Source: Euhalothece natronophila Z-M001
GTDB lineage: Bacteria > Cyanobacteriota > Cyanobacteriia > Cyanobacteriales > Rubidibacteraceae
Length of the DNA stretch: 64,000 nt
Assembly (NCBI RefSeq): GCF_007904085.1
Contig: NZ_CP042326.1
Span: 3,038,001-3,102,000, forward strand
Direction: 5' to 3'
Part shown: piece after piece, positions 43,630-51,227 of the stretch
Position numbering within the stretch: position 1 is the first letter of the stretch
Layout: each line of letters opens with the position of its first letter
Notes under the pieces: model-generated
Databases searched by the model: none
The model's input: only the letters and a program-made list of their open reading frames with translations
What the model was told of the DNA's origin: nothing
Program-made: the position numbers and the translations under genes

Positions 43630-45327
43630 ATGACTTTAATTTCTCTTCACATCGAGAATTTTGCCTTAGTGGATCAACTGGAATTAGATTTAGGGGAGGG
43701 CTTGAATGTTCTCACGGGAGAGACAGGCGCAGGAAAATCCATTATTCTGGACGCAATTGATGCCGCATTAGGGGGCAAGGTTAGTAGTCGCTTTATTCGT
43801 ACAGGAAGCGAAAAAGCCCTAGTAGAGGCAACATTTACTCTCACTCCTGCGGTGGAAGAGTGGTTACAACACCAAGATATTGATTTACTTGATGACCAAA
43901 CCGTGGTTTGTAGTCGGGAAATGTCTCTAAAGGGAAATGGACTCCGATCGCGCTCTCGGGTGAATGGGGTTTTAGTGAATCGTCCCCTCATTAATGAATT
44001 ACGCCCCTATTTGGTGGAAATTACGGCGCAAGGGCAAACGGTGGCACTGATGATTCCTGCCCGTCAACGGGAACTTTTAGATACTTATGGAGGACAAGCC
44101 CTTTTAAAGCAACGGAAAAAAGTAGCTGCTGCCTATGAAGATTATTATGAAGCGAAGGAAACTTTAGAAACTCGTCGCCAATCAGAACAAGAACGCCTGC
44201 AACGATTGGATTGGATTCATTACCAGTTAGAAGAGTTAAAAGCAGCCCAGTTAGATAGTCCCACAGAGTTAGAAGAGTTAGAACAAGAGCGCGATCGCCT
44301 TCTTCATGCGGTAGAATTACAGCAACTGAGTTATCAAGTGTATCAGATACTTTACCAGCGAGATGATGAAGCCCCAGCAGGAACCGATATTCTCACGGAA
44401 GCGGAAAATACTTTAACGGAAATGGTGGAGTATGACTCCCAATTAACGCCAATCTTAGAAATGGTACAAACGGCGATGACGCAAATTGTGGAGGCAGGAC
44501 AACAAATTTATTCCTATGGGGAAGGATTAGAGTCTGATCCTAATCGGTTAGCGGAAGTAGAAGATCGCATTCATACTCTCAAACAAATCTGTCGTAAATA
44601 TGGTCCTGATTTAGGTGACGCGATCGCGCATCGAGATAATCTGCAAGCAGAATTAGAAACCCTCAATGATTCCGAACAATCTTTAGAAGCCCTAGAAGAA
44701 AAAACAGAAATTGCCCATAATACCCTGCTTGAAGCCTGCGAAATCCTCAGCCAACAGCGACAAAAAGCAGCAACACAACTAGAAAACCAACTCATTGCAG
44801 AATTAAAACCCCTCGCTATGGAAAAGGTGCAATTTTCTTGTCACTTAACTCCTATTGATCCGAGTCCACAGGGGGCAGAACAAGTGAATTACTACTTTAG
44901 TCCCAATCCTGGCGAAACTCCCAAACCCCTTTCCGAAACTGCTTCTGGTGGGGAAATGAGTCGGTTTTTATTAGCCCTCAAAGCCTGTTTCTCCCAAGCA
45001 GACCAAAAAATGCAAACCCTGATTTTTGATGAAATTGATACAGGGGTTTCAGGAAGAGTCGCTAGCGCGATCGGGCAAAAATTACGCGCCCTGAGCCAAA
45101 AACATCAAGTTCTCTGTGTGACTCACCAGCCTTTAGTGGCAGCGTTAGCCCATACCCACTTCCGCGTAGAGAAACAATTTTCTCATTCTCGAACCATGGT
45201 TTCTGTCATCCAACTAGCAGATATTAACACTCGCCGTGATGAACTAGCCCAACTCGCAGGGGGAGAAAAAGACGAAAACGCGATCGCGTTTGCAGAATCC
45301 TTACTCAAACAAGCCCATATTAAATAA
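43630..45327 (+). CDS. recN: DNA repair protein RecN
   Basis: 565 aa, SMC-like. Walker A GETGAGKS at 30-37, coiled coil in the middle with the two halves at about 150-230 and 290-360, the ABC signature ASGGEMSRFLLALK, Walker B LIFDEIDTGVSG and the VTHQPLVAALAHTHF switch. RecN holds broken DNA ends for recombination. It is complete, ATG at 43630, 20 bp after the HicA-like gene. Confidence 0.96.
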   Translation: MTLISLHIENFALVDQLELDLGEGLNVLTGETGAGKSIILDAIDAALGGKVSSRFIRTGSEKALVEATFTLTPAVEEWLQHQDIDLLDDQTVVCSREMSLKGNGLRSRSRVNGVLVNRPLINELRPYLVEITAQGQTVALMIPARQRELLDTYGGQALLKQRKKVAAAYEDYYEAKETLETRRQSEQERLQRLDWIHYQLEELKAAQLDSPTELEELEQERDRLLHAVELQQLSYQVYQILYQRDDEAPAGTDILTEAENTLTEMVEYDSQLTPILEMVQTAMTQIVEAGQQIYSYGEGLESDPNRLAEVEDRIHTLKQICRKYGPDLGDAIAHRDNLQAELETLNDSEQSLEALEEKTEIAHNTLLEACEILSQQRQKAATQLENQLIAELKPLAMEKVQFSCHLTPIDPSPQGAEQVNYYFSPNPGETPKPLSETASGGEMSRFLLALKACFSQADQKMQTLIFDEIDTGVSGRVASAIGQKLRALSQKHQVLCVTHQPLVAALAHTHFRVEKQFSHSRTMVSVIQLADINTRRDELAQLAGGEKDENAIAFAESLLKQAHIK

Positions 45328-45398
45328 AGGTGTGGCTATACCTGATAACTAGTGGTTTAGAATGGGGATAATTTTTTGAGGAGGCGCAGTAAATAGTA

Positions 45399-46085
45399 AT
45401 GAAAGCTGTGGTTTTACTTTCAGGAGGGCTAGATTCTTCCACTGTTCTTTATCAAGCCAAAGCCGATGGTTGTCATTGTTATGCCCTTTCTTTTGACTAT
45501 CAACAACGTCATCAACGGGAACTAGAAGCCGCAAAAGCAATTGCTCTATCAGCAGGGGTTATACAACACCAAGTGATTAATTTTGACTTAGGATTGTGGG
45601 GTGGCTCAGCATTAACAGATCAGCAGTTAGAAGTGCCGCGCGATCGCGATCCTTCAGAAATGGCAAATAGTATTCCCATCACTTATGTTCCAGCTCGTAA
45701 CACGATTTTTCTCAGTTTTGCCTTAGCCTATGCCGAAGCCTTAGAAGCAGAACGGGTTTACATGGGAGCAAATGCTTTAGATTATTCGGGATATCCTGAC
45801 TGTCGCCCAGACTACATTCAGGCAATGCAAGAGGTGTTTAAGTTAGGGACGAAACAAGGGCGAGAAGGAAACCCCATCAAAATTATTACGCCACTTCTTG
45901 ATCTTAAGAAAACAGAAATTATTGAGTTAGGAAATCAATTAAATGTGCCTTGGGAAAAAACTTGGTCTTGTTATCAAGGGGGTGAAAAGGCTTGTGGCGT
46001 TTGTGATGCTTGTCAGTTAAGATTAAAGGCATTCCAAGCATTAGGATTAACCGATCCCATTTCCTATCAAGAATCAAATGAGTGA
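45399..46085 (+). CDS. queC: 7-cyano-7-deazaguanine synthase QueC
   Basis: 228 aa. The PP-loop ATP motif LLSGGLDSS (6-14) and the zinc-binding Cys set near the end (SCYQGGEKACGVCDACQLR) are intact. QueC turns carboxy-deazaguanine into preQ0, used for queuosine in tRNA and for 7-deazaguanine DNA modification. No preQ1 riboswitch was found ahead of it. Its last codons overlap the next gene by 8 bp. Confidence 0.95.
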   Translation: MKAVVLLSGGLDSSTVLYQAKADGCHCYALSFDYQQRHQRELEAAKAIALSAGVIQHQVINFDLGLWGGSALTDQQLEVPRDRDPSEMANSIPITYVPARNTIFLSFALAYAEALEAERVYMGANALDYSGYPDCRPDYIQAMQEVFKLGTKQGREGNPIKIITPLLDLKKTEIIELGNQLNVPWEKTWSCYQGGEKACGVCDACQLRLKAFQALGLTDPISYQESNE

Positions 46086-46755
46086 AAATAAAATTCCTGA
46101 ATTTGCCATTTTTTGCGACTTCGATGGAACCATTACAGGAGAAGATACATTTGTTGGGATGCTTAAAGCAGTTGCCCCTCATTTGTGTGATCAATATCTT
46201 CCTGATATTTATACCCAAAAGCTAACACTGCGCGAAGGGGTGAAAAGAATTATTGAATCTATTCCCTCTCGTTCTTATTCGGCTATGATTGAATATGTGG
46301 ATGAAGTTCCTTTGCGCCCTGGATTAAGTGAACTGGTTAAGTTTGCAATCGAACATCAAATTCCTTTCCATGTGGTTTCGGGGGGATTAAAGGATATGGT
46401 CAAGCGAGTTTTAAGCACTCAAATGATTGGAAACTCCCCTTTAATTGAAAAAGTTGCTTCAATTAGTGCAGTAGATATTGATACACGCCAAGAGTATTTA
46501 ACGCCAATTTCTGATTATGAAAAGGGAACTGAATTAGTTGCCAAGGTAGAAGTAATGAAACAATATTCAGGGAAGCAAAATATTTCAATTGGTGATTCAG
46601 TAACCGATTTAAATATTGCCTTAAATGCGGATATTACATTTGCGCGCGATCGCCTTGCTAAATATTTAGATAAAGCAGGGAAATTTTATTACCCTTGGGA
46701 AGATTTTTTCTCAGTGCGCGATCAATTATGCGAACTCTGCTTTGAAAAAAGGTAA
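46078..46755 (+). CDS. mtnX: MtnX-like HAD-IB phosphatase
   Basis: 225 aa. HAD motif I CDFDGTITGED, motif II VVSGG, and motif III/IV around IGDSVTDLNIALNAD are present. The sequence is like MtnX, the phosphatase of the methionine salvage path that acts on 2-hydroxy-3-keto-5-methylthiopentenyl 1-phosphate; other HAD-IB enzymes (e.g. phosphoserine phosphatases) are possible. ATGA overlap with queC shows translational coupling. Confidence 0.8.
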   Translation: MSENKIPEFAIFCDFDGTITGEDTFVGMLKAVAPHLCDQYLPDIYTQKLTLREGVKRIIESIPSRSYSAMIEYVDEVPLRPGLSELVKFAIEHQIPFHVVSGGLKDMVKRVLSTQMIGNSPLIEKVASISAVDIDTRQEYLTPISDYEKGTELVAKVEVMKQYSGKQNISIGDSVTDLNIALNADITFARDRLAKYLDKAGKFYYPWEDFFSVRDQLCELCFEKR

Positions 46756-46765
46756 TCCTAATTAC

Positions 46766-47896
46766 TTATTTTTCTAATAAAAAGACAAATTCTTGATTAG
46801 GTTTCTCCACTTCTTGTAACCATTGATTTGTCCATTTCATGCTTGCCATGACATTTTTTTTGTAGTCCAAATTAATGACATCTAAAACTTTACCATTCCG
46901 TTTTAAGACTGCATTTAATTCTTCGGCAGTAGCACGACCCCCAGAACTATAGGATAAAATAACCCAATGGGCAGGAACTTTTTGAATCAGCTTTTCAATA
47001 GCTTCTACTGCTAAAAAGCGACCATTCTCATTACATCGAAACTCCTCAAATACTGATCCTGCTAGCTTGTCGGAGGTATCTTGACGACGTTTTGCTTTCC
47101 CAAAGAGGTGAGGCTGATCATATAAGCAAATGGTTTTCCAAAGATGATAATAAGACGCATATCTTACCCGAGACGGTGGCATTTTTTCATTATTTGATCC
47201 ATAGGGAGGATCAAGATAAGCTAAGTCAACGGAAATTTCGGGGATTAATTCAAAGATATCTTGACAAAACACTTGATTTGGTTTTGATGATATAAAAACA
47301 TTTGGCACTTCTAACTGTAAGGTTTTATAAGAACGTGGCGACCAGTTTTTGAGATAAGAGACAAAATGTCCTAATGTATTATCCACTTGATCTAGGGCTA
47401 AAATTAGGCTAGTGAGGGCGACTGCTTTATCAACAGTCGAAAGTTGTAAGGTTTCAATTTCTTCGCGGATAGCATCTAGTTTTCTTGTATTATGAACTTG
47501 CCAAGGCTTTTTTAATCCATCAGCTTGAATTGCACAGCCATGATTAGGGTTTCCCCCATAGTTTTCTGTAAACCAGCCATCTTTGGGAGGAAGGTTATTG
47601 AGATGATCAATTAGTTCTTGATACTCGCTGGGTTGCTTTTGGTTAAGAAGATAACATTGACCAAACACTTTTGACCAAATTGCTAGATCATTACTAATTA
47701 CTTGGTAACCTAATTTGGCAAAGGCTTGAGAAACTCTTGTTGTTCCGGAGAACGCATCTAAAATGGTATGAGCTTCAACTTTTTTTGCTAATTTTAGGAT
47801 ATGGGGTAAGAGTTTTAACTTTGATCCAGTATATTTAATCCCTTCTGTTTTGGGAATCTCAATATCATAATCCTTGAAAAGAGGTAAGGTTTGCAT
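46766..47896 (-). CDS. DNA adenine methyltransferase, D12 class
   Basis: 376 aa. The SAM-binding region is IKYTGSKLKLLPH and TILDAFSGTTRVSQAF; the catalytic motif IV is LAYLDPPYGSNN, as in N6-adenine methyltransferases of the D12 (alpha) class. It protects sites cut by the enzyme encoded just upstream: the two reading frames meet at 47896, where the stop of the nuclease gene and the start of this one overlap. The recognition sequence is not predictable by eye. Confidence 0.88.
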   Translation of the reverse strand: MQTLPLFKDYDIEIPKTEGIKYTGSKLKLLPHILKLAKKVEAHTILDAFSGTTRVSQAFAKLGYQVISNDLAIWSKVFGQCYLLNQKQPSEYQELIDHLNNLPPKDGWFTENYGGNPNHGCAIQADGLKKPWQVHNTRKLDAIREEIETLQLSTVDKAVALTSLILALDQVDNTLGHFVSYLKNWSPRSYKTLQLEVPNVFISSKPNQVFCQDIFELIPEISVDLAYLDPPYGSNNEKMPPSRVRYASYYHLWKTICLYDQPHLFGKAKRRQDTSDKLAGSVFEEFRCNENGRFLAVEAIEKLIQKVPAHWVILSYSSGGRATAEELNAVLKRNGKVLDVINLDYKKNVMASMKWTNQWLQEVEKPNQEFVFLLEK

Positions 47897-48741
47897 TATC
47901 TCTCAATTCCTGATGCTTGTTTCATTCTAATAATGTCTTTCTCTATTATTTCCAAGGCTGATTGATGACCAATATCTGAGGAAACAAGAGCGTGAGATAA
48001 TAGTTTGACAAGAATAAGATTATGTGAGTATTCGATCCATCCATTAGTAATACTATCAAAGTAATTCAAACCATTTTTTGTGTGTGTCCACAAACCACGT
48101 TGTAATGCATTAGCATCACCTTTGCCATATCGAACTTCGCAGATATATTCTTCTGATGCATTATAAAACTTATATACAGGATGTTTTCTTCCAGAGCCTT
48201 TATCATATCTGGTTATTCTTACAGTATCATTAATCGCACGCTCATAGTTAAAAACAAGAATATTACAACGTTGGTTCTTTTCATCATAAATAAGAGGCAA
48301 AACGTTGATATGATAAAAATTGGTAAAAGCAGGATCAGAGAGAATAGCTTGAACTCTCTCCATGTCTATAATGTTATTTCCTTCTTGTTCAAGTCTAGAA
48401 AACATCTGAGACTCTTTATCAGTTGATAGTTGAAGAGGGCCATTACCATAAGCCTTAAGACTTACTGAAAATTCTTCTTGAGTAATTTCATTAGTAATTT
48501 TTATATCTTCTTCTTTAGATTTTTTGCGATACAAATCCTTTCCAACATGGATTGATTTAAAATCGTACATATATTGATTTATAAATTCAGCAATCGCTAT
48601 TTCTGCTAAGTCGCCATGAGTTTTATTTCCCACTAAACGCATTGTAAAAATATTACTTAGTGTAGTAGTTATTAAAGATGGGTACTTTTTAACCAAGAGT
48701 TGAAGTCTATTAGTAAAATCTTTATAAGGGTTATTTGTCAT
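47896..48741 (-). CDS. Type II restriction endonuclease (PD-(D/E)XK-like)
   Basis: 281 aa. I do not recognise the exact family. A possible nuclease core is THGDLAEIAIAEFINQY (helix with Glu), then KEEDIKITN and FSVSLKAYGNG, where Asp/Glu and the Lys follow the PD-(D/E)XK spacing. The tight overlap with a D12 methyltransferase makes a restriction role very likely. Its ATG (48741) lies inside the end of a truncated HepT-like gene, suggesting that the system was inserted there. Confidence 0.7.
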   Translation of the reverse strand: MTNNPYKDFTNRLQLLVKKYPSLITTTLSNIFTMRLVGNKTHGDLAEIAIAEFINQYMYDFKSIHVGKDLYRKKSKEEDIKITNEITQEEFSVSLKAYGNGPLQLSTDKESQMFSRLEQEGNNIIDMERVQAILSDPAFTNFYHINVLPLIYDEKNQRCNILVFNYERAINDTVRITRYDKGSGRKHPVYKFYNASEEYICEVRYGKGDANALQRGLWTHTKNGLNYFDSITNGWIEYSHNLILVKLLSHALVSSDIGHQSALEIIEKDIIRMKQASGIER

Positions 48742-48833
48742 ATATTTGATGTAAGAGACGCGGTTCGGTTTTGAATGGCTTGTATAGCGTGATAGATGTC
48801 TTGAAGCCGTGATTCCCAGTTTCTAGAAGACAC
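48738..48833 (-). pseudogene. HepT-like toxin gene truncated after 31 codons
   Basis: GTG at 48833 overlaps the end of the mntA-like gene and opens SSRNWESRLQDIYHAIQAI then QNRTASLTSNI and a stop at 48738. This is the N-terminal helix of HEPN/HepT-type toxins (typically W-RIEDILEAI-). The full toxin is 110-145 residues and carries its RNase motif RX4-6H far downstream, so this piece cannot act. The frame ends exactly at the start codon of the restriction gene. Confidence 0.65.
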
Positions 48834-49113
48834 GAATTAGTTCTTGAAGAATGGGTTGACGCAGGTTTTCTTTTAGGGCTTCTCTAGTTCCTAAATCCAC
48901 TGGATGACCAAGGATATCTTGTAGGTAAAGTTTGATTCTGATGAACTGGAATAGGCTAATGGGTTGGGAAAATTCAGCGAGAAGGTCAATGTCACTGTTA
49001 ATGTGGGTGTTATTTTTTGCCACTGATCCAAATAACTCTAGAGATTTAATTCCTAGGGCTTCTAGTTGAGATTGATGAGTGGTGATTTTGTGAAGGATTT
49101 CTTGACGATTCAT
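48823..49113 (-). CDS. mntA: MntA-like nucleotidyltransferase antitoxin
   Basis: 96 aa. The minimal nucleotidyltransferase motif is complete: LFGSVAKN ... SDIDLLAEF. In MntA-HepT pairs this enzyme adds AMP to a Tyr of the toxin and so disarms it. Here the toxin gene is truncated, so the antitoxin is orphaned. Other MNT proteins exist without toxins, but the 11-bp overlap with the remnant supports this history. It is followed upstream by the dehydrogenase gene after 70 bp. Confidence 0.85.
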   Translation of the reverse strand: MNRQEILHKITTHQSQLEALGIKSLELFGSVAKNNTHINSDIDLLAEFSQPISLFQFIRIKLYLQDILGHPVDLGTREALKENLRQPILQELIRVF

Positions 49114-49183
49114 GTTTCTGAATTATTTCACAAGGATTTGTATTTCAGCCAAGCTAGGCTGATGCTTCAAAAGTATTAAAAAG

Positions 49184-50170
49184 CTACTGAACTAAGTTTT
49201 TGCAAGTATTCGTGGTTTCAATTTCAGTAATATTGGAGAGAGTTGTATTGGCAATATTGGTTAAGGCTTCTTCGGTAAAAAAGGCTTGGTGTCCAGTAAT
49301 AATAACATTGGGAAAGGTTAACAAGCGTTGAAAAACATCATCTTCAATAACTTCGTTTGATAAGTCTTCAAAGAAGAGATCAGATTCTTTTTCGTAAACA
49401 TCTAAAGCGAGATAGCCAATAGTTTTACTTTTTAAGCCTGTAATCACAGCTTTCGTATCAATTAAACCGCCACGACTGGTATTAATTAACATTACGCCTG
49501 GCTTCATTTTAGTAATGGAGGTTTCATTGATTAAATGTCTATTTTCTTCGGTTAAGGGACAATGAAGAGAAATAATATCCGATCGCGCATATAATTCATC
49601 TAAGGAAACATACTCGCCAAAATTAGAAAAACTCTCATTAGGATAGGGATCATAAGCTAACACTTTGCAACCAAACCCTGATAAAATTTGTCCTGTTATG
49701 TAACCAATATTGCCTGTCCCAATAATCCCAACGGTGCGACCATATAAGTCAAAGCCAAGTAAACCATTAAGGGCAAAGTTTCCTTCTCGCACTCGATAAA
49801 AGGCACGATGAATTTTGCGATTTAAAGTTAAAATAAGCGCGATCGCGTGTTCGGCAACAGCATGGGGGGAATAAGCAGGAACGCGAACAATTTTGATTCC
49901 TAATTCTTTAGCGGTTTCGAGATCAACATTATTATATCCCGCACAACGAAGGGCAATTAATTTGACTCCTTGTTCAGCAAGAATTTTTAAGGTATCACCA
50001 CTGACTTCATCATTAACAAATACACAAACGGCGGTTGCATCTTGAGCTAATATTGCCGTTTTTTCACTTAAATGAGGTTCTAAAAAAAGTAACTCATGGT
50101 TATAATTTTCATTGGCTTCCGTAAAGAATTGCTCATCATAGGGTTTAGTTCCAAATAATGCAACTTTCAT
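49184..50170 (-). CDS. D-lactate dehydrogenase-like 2-hydroxyacid dehydrogenase
   Basis: 328 aa. D-isomer dehydrogenase fold: catalytic Arg region [14 protein letters not shown], the NAD loop GIIGTGNIG, Glu in the [14 protein letters not shown] region and the His in [13 protein letters not shown]. The order and length match D-lactate dehydrogenase (LdhA/Ddh) of cyanobacteria, which makes D-lactate in fermentation or acts on related 2-oxo acids. Single gene. Confidence 0.92.
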   Translation of the reverse strand: MKVALFGTKPYDEQFFTEANENYNHELLFLEPHLSEKTAILAQDATAVCVFVNDEVSGDTLKILAEQGVKLIALRCAGYNNVDLETAKELGIKIVRVPAYSPHAVAEHAIALILTLNRKIHRAFYRVREGNFALNGLLGFDLYGRTVGIIGTGNIGYITGQILSGFGCKVLAYDPYPNESFSNFGEYVSLDELYARSDIISLHCPLTEENRHLINETSITKMKPGVMLINTSRGGLIDTKAVITGLKSKTIGYLALDVYEKESDLFFEDLSNEVIEDDVFQRLLTFPNVIITGHQAFFTEEALTNIANTTLSNITEIETTNTCKNLVQ

Positions 50171-50240
50171 AAGAATAAAATTATCAATATCTGCACTATA
50201 ATTTTACACAAAAAATCAATAAATAGCCATTAAATAAAGT

Positions 50241-50702
50241 TTAAGAATTACGTTGCATTCTTGTTCGTAAATACATAACTACTGGAAACTGATAATATTC
50301 CACAATTAACCAAATTAAAATGACAAAATGAGCAAGAAATGTCAAAATTGTCCAAACAGTGGGAAGCCAAGCGAGAGGAGTCCCCGGAATGGGAGGGAAA
50401 AGATAAGCTCCAGTTCCGACAATCAGGGGAGGAATGGTAATAAAAAGCACTCCTAGCACAAAATATTCCCAACCAATATCAAGTCCTTTGCGATAAGGGT
50501 TACTCCATTTTTTGCCATCCCAATACCAACTGAGAGGGATTTCACTATCCATCATTTTTAACACTTGTTGGGAAAAATTAGCCGTAAAAAGATGCTGGCA
50601 AAATTCACAGGAGAAAGTATCCTCCATTAAGGGTAAGGGTTTAACTTCTCCAGTACGACAAACTGGACAAGGATAGGTTTCGTTTTCGTTGAGTGATGTC
50701 AT
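50241..50702 (-). CDS. Zinc-ribbon membrane protein, conserved in cyanobacteria
   Basis: 153 aa from ATG 50702 (three codons after an upstream in-frame start). A zinc ribbon CPVCRTGEV ... CEFCQHLF at residues 10-37 is followed by DSEIPLSWYWDGKKWSNPY and two membrane helices (about 73-100 and 110-140). Function unknown; the ribbon may bind protein or nucleic acid. It starts 13 bp after the next gene's end, so both are probably one transcript. Confidence 0.7.
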   Translation of the reverse strand: MTSLNENETYPCPVCRTGEVKPLPLMEDTFSCEFCQHLFTANFSQQVLKMMDSEIPLSWYWDGKKWSNPYRKGLDIGWEYFVLGVLFITIPPLIVGTGAYLFPPIPGTPLAWLPTVWTILTFLAHFVILIWLIVEYYQFPVVMYLRTRMQRNS

Positions 50703-50714
50703 AACTAGCAAAAA

Positions 50715-51191
50715 TTAAGCAAAGTTAGCTGGTGGTTGTTCGCTTTTTTCTTTTAGTTTCTTTAATTGTTCTTGGATTAGCTTATAGAGATTTTTCCGAG
50801 CAATTTCTGTGCCATTATCATAGTTTCCTGATTCATCAAAAAAGATAAAACTATCCACTTGTTCTAGAGCCAAAAGTTCAAATAAGATATGTGTCACTGG
50901 AATCGGTAAAGCCATTAACTGCGGATCATTATGTTGAGCAAAGGCGCTGGCATCCTCTAAACTGGGAAAGGCATAAATCACCCGTTTCTCTAAGTTCTGA
51001 TTTTCCCGATGACGCAGGGTTGTTACTTGCCAATGTTGTTCGGTACTTTGCAAGATATAATACTCTTGATGCTGGAGTTGATGAGCAATTAATTTTAAGG
51101 TAGGCGCGATCGCGCGTTCCATAACTACTGGCATCCCCTGCTCTTCTGGGGCATCTTCAATTAGCTTTCTCAGTTGTTGATCAATATCCAT
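50715..51191 (-). CDS. Conserved cyanobacterial hypothetical protein
   Basis: 158 aa taking ATG 51191 (MDIDQQLRKLIEDAP) as start; a frame extends upstream but runs into the divergent TgpA-like gene. Soluble, alpha/beta, with an acidic N-terminal helix and a Lys-rich C-terminal helix (ELKKLKEKSEQ reminiscent). No recognised motif. Divergent from the next gene with a 36-bp spacer, so their promoters must be very close together. Confidence 0.65.
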   Translation of the reverse strand: MDIDQQLRKLIEDAPEEQGMPVVMERAIAPTLKLIAHQLQHQEYYILQSTEQHWQVTTLRHRENQNLEKRVIYAFPSLEDASAFAQHNDPQLMALPIPVTHILFELLALEQVDSFIFFDESGNYDNGTEIARKNLYKLIQEQLKKLKEKSEQPPANFA

Positions 51192-51227
51192 AGTGCTTGT
51201 TAGCAATAATCGACTCTTCCCACCATT

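Noticed and set aside
45328-45398. preQ1 riboswitch ahead of queC
   Set aside because: The 70-base leader shows neither the C-rich/A-rich loop pattern nor a pseudoknot that can be traced.
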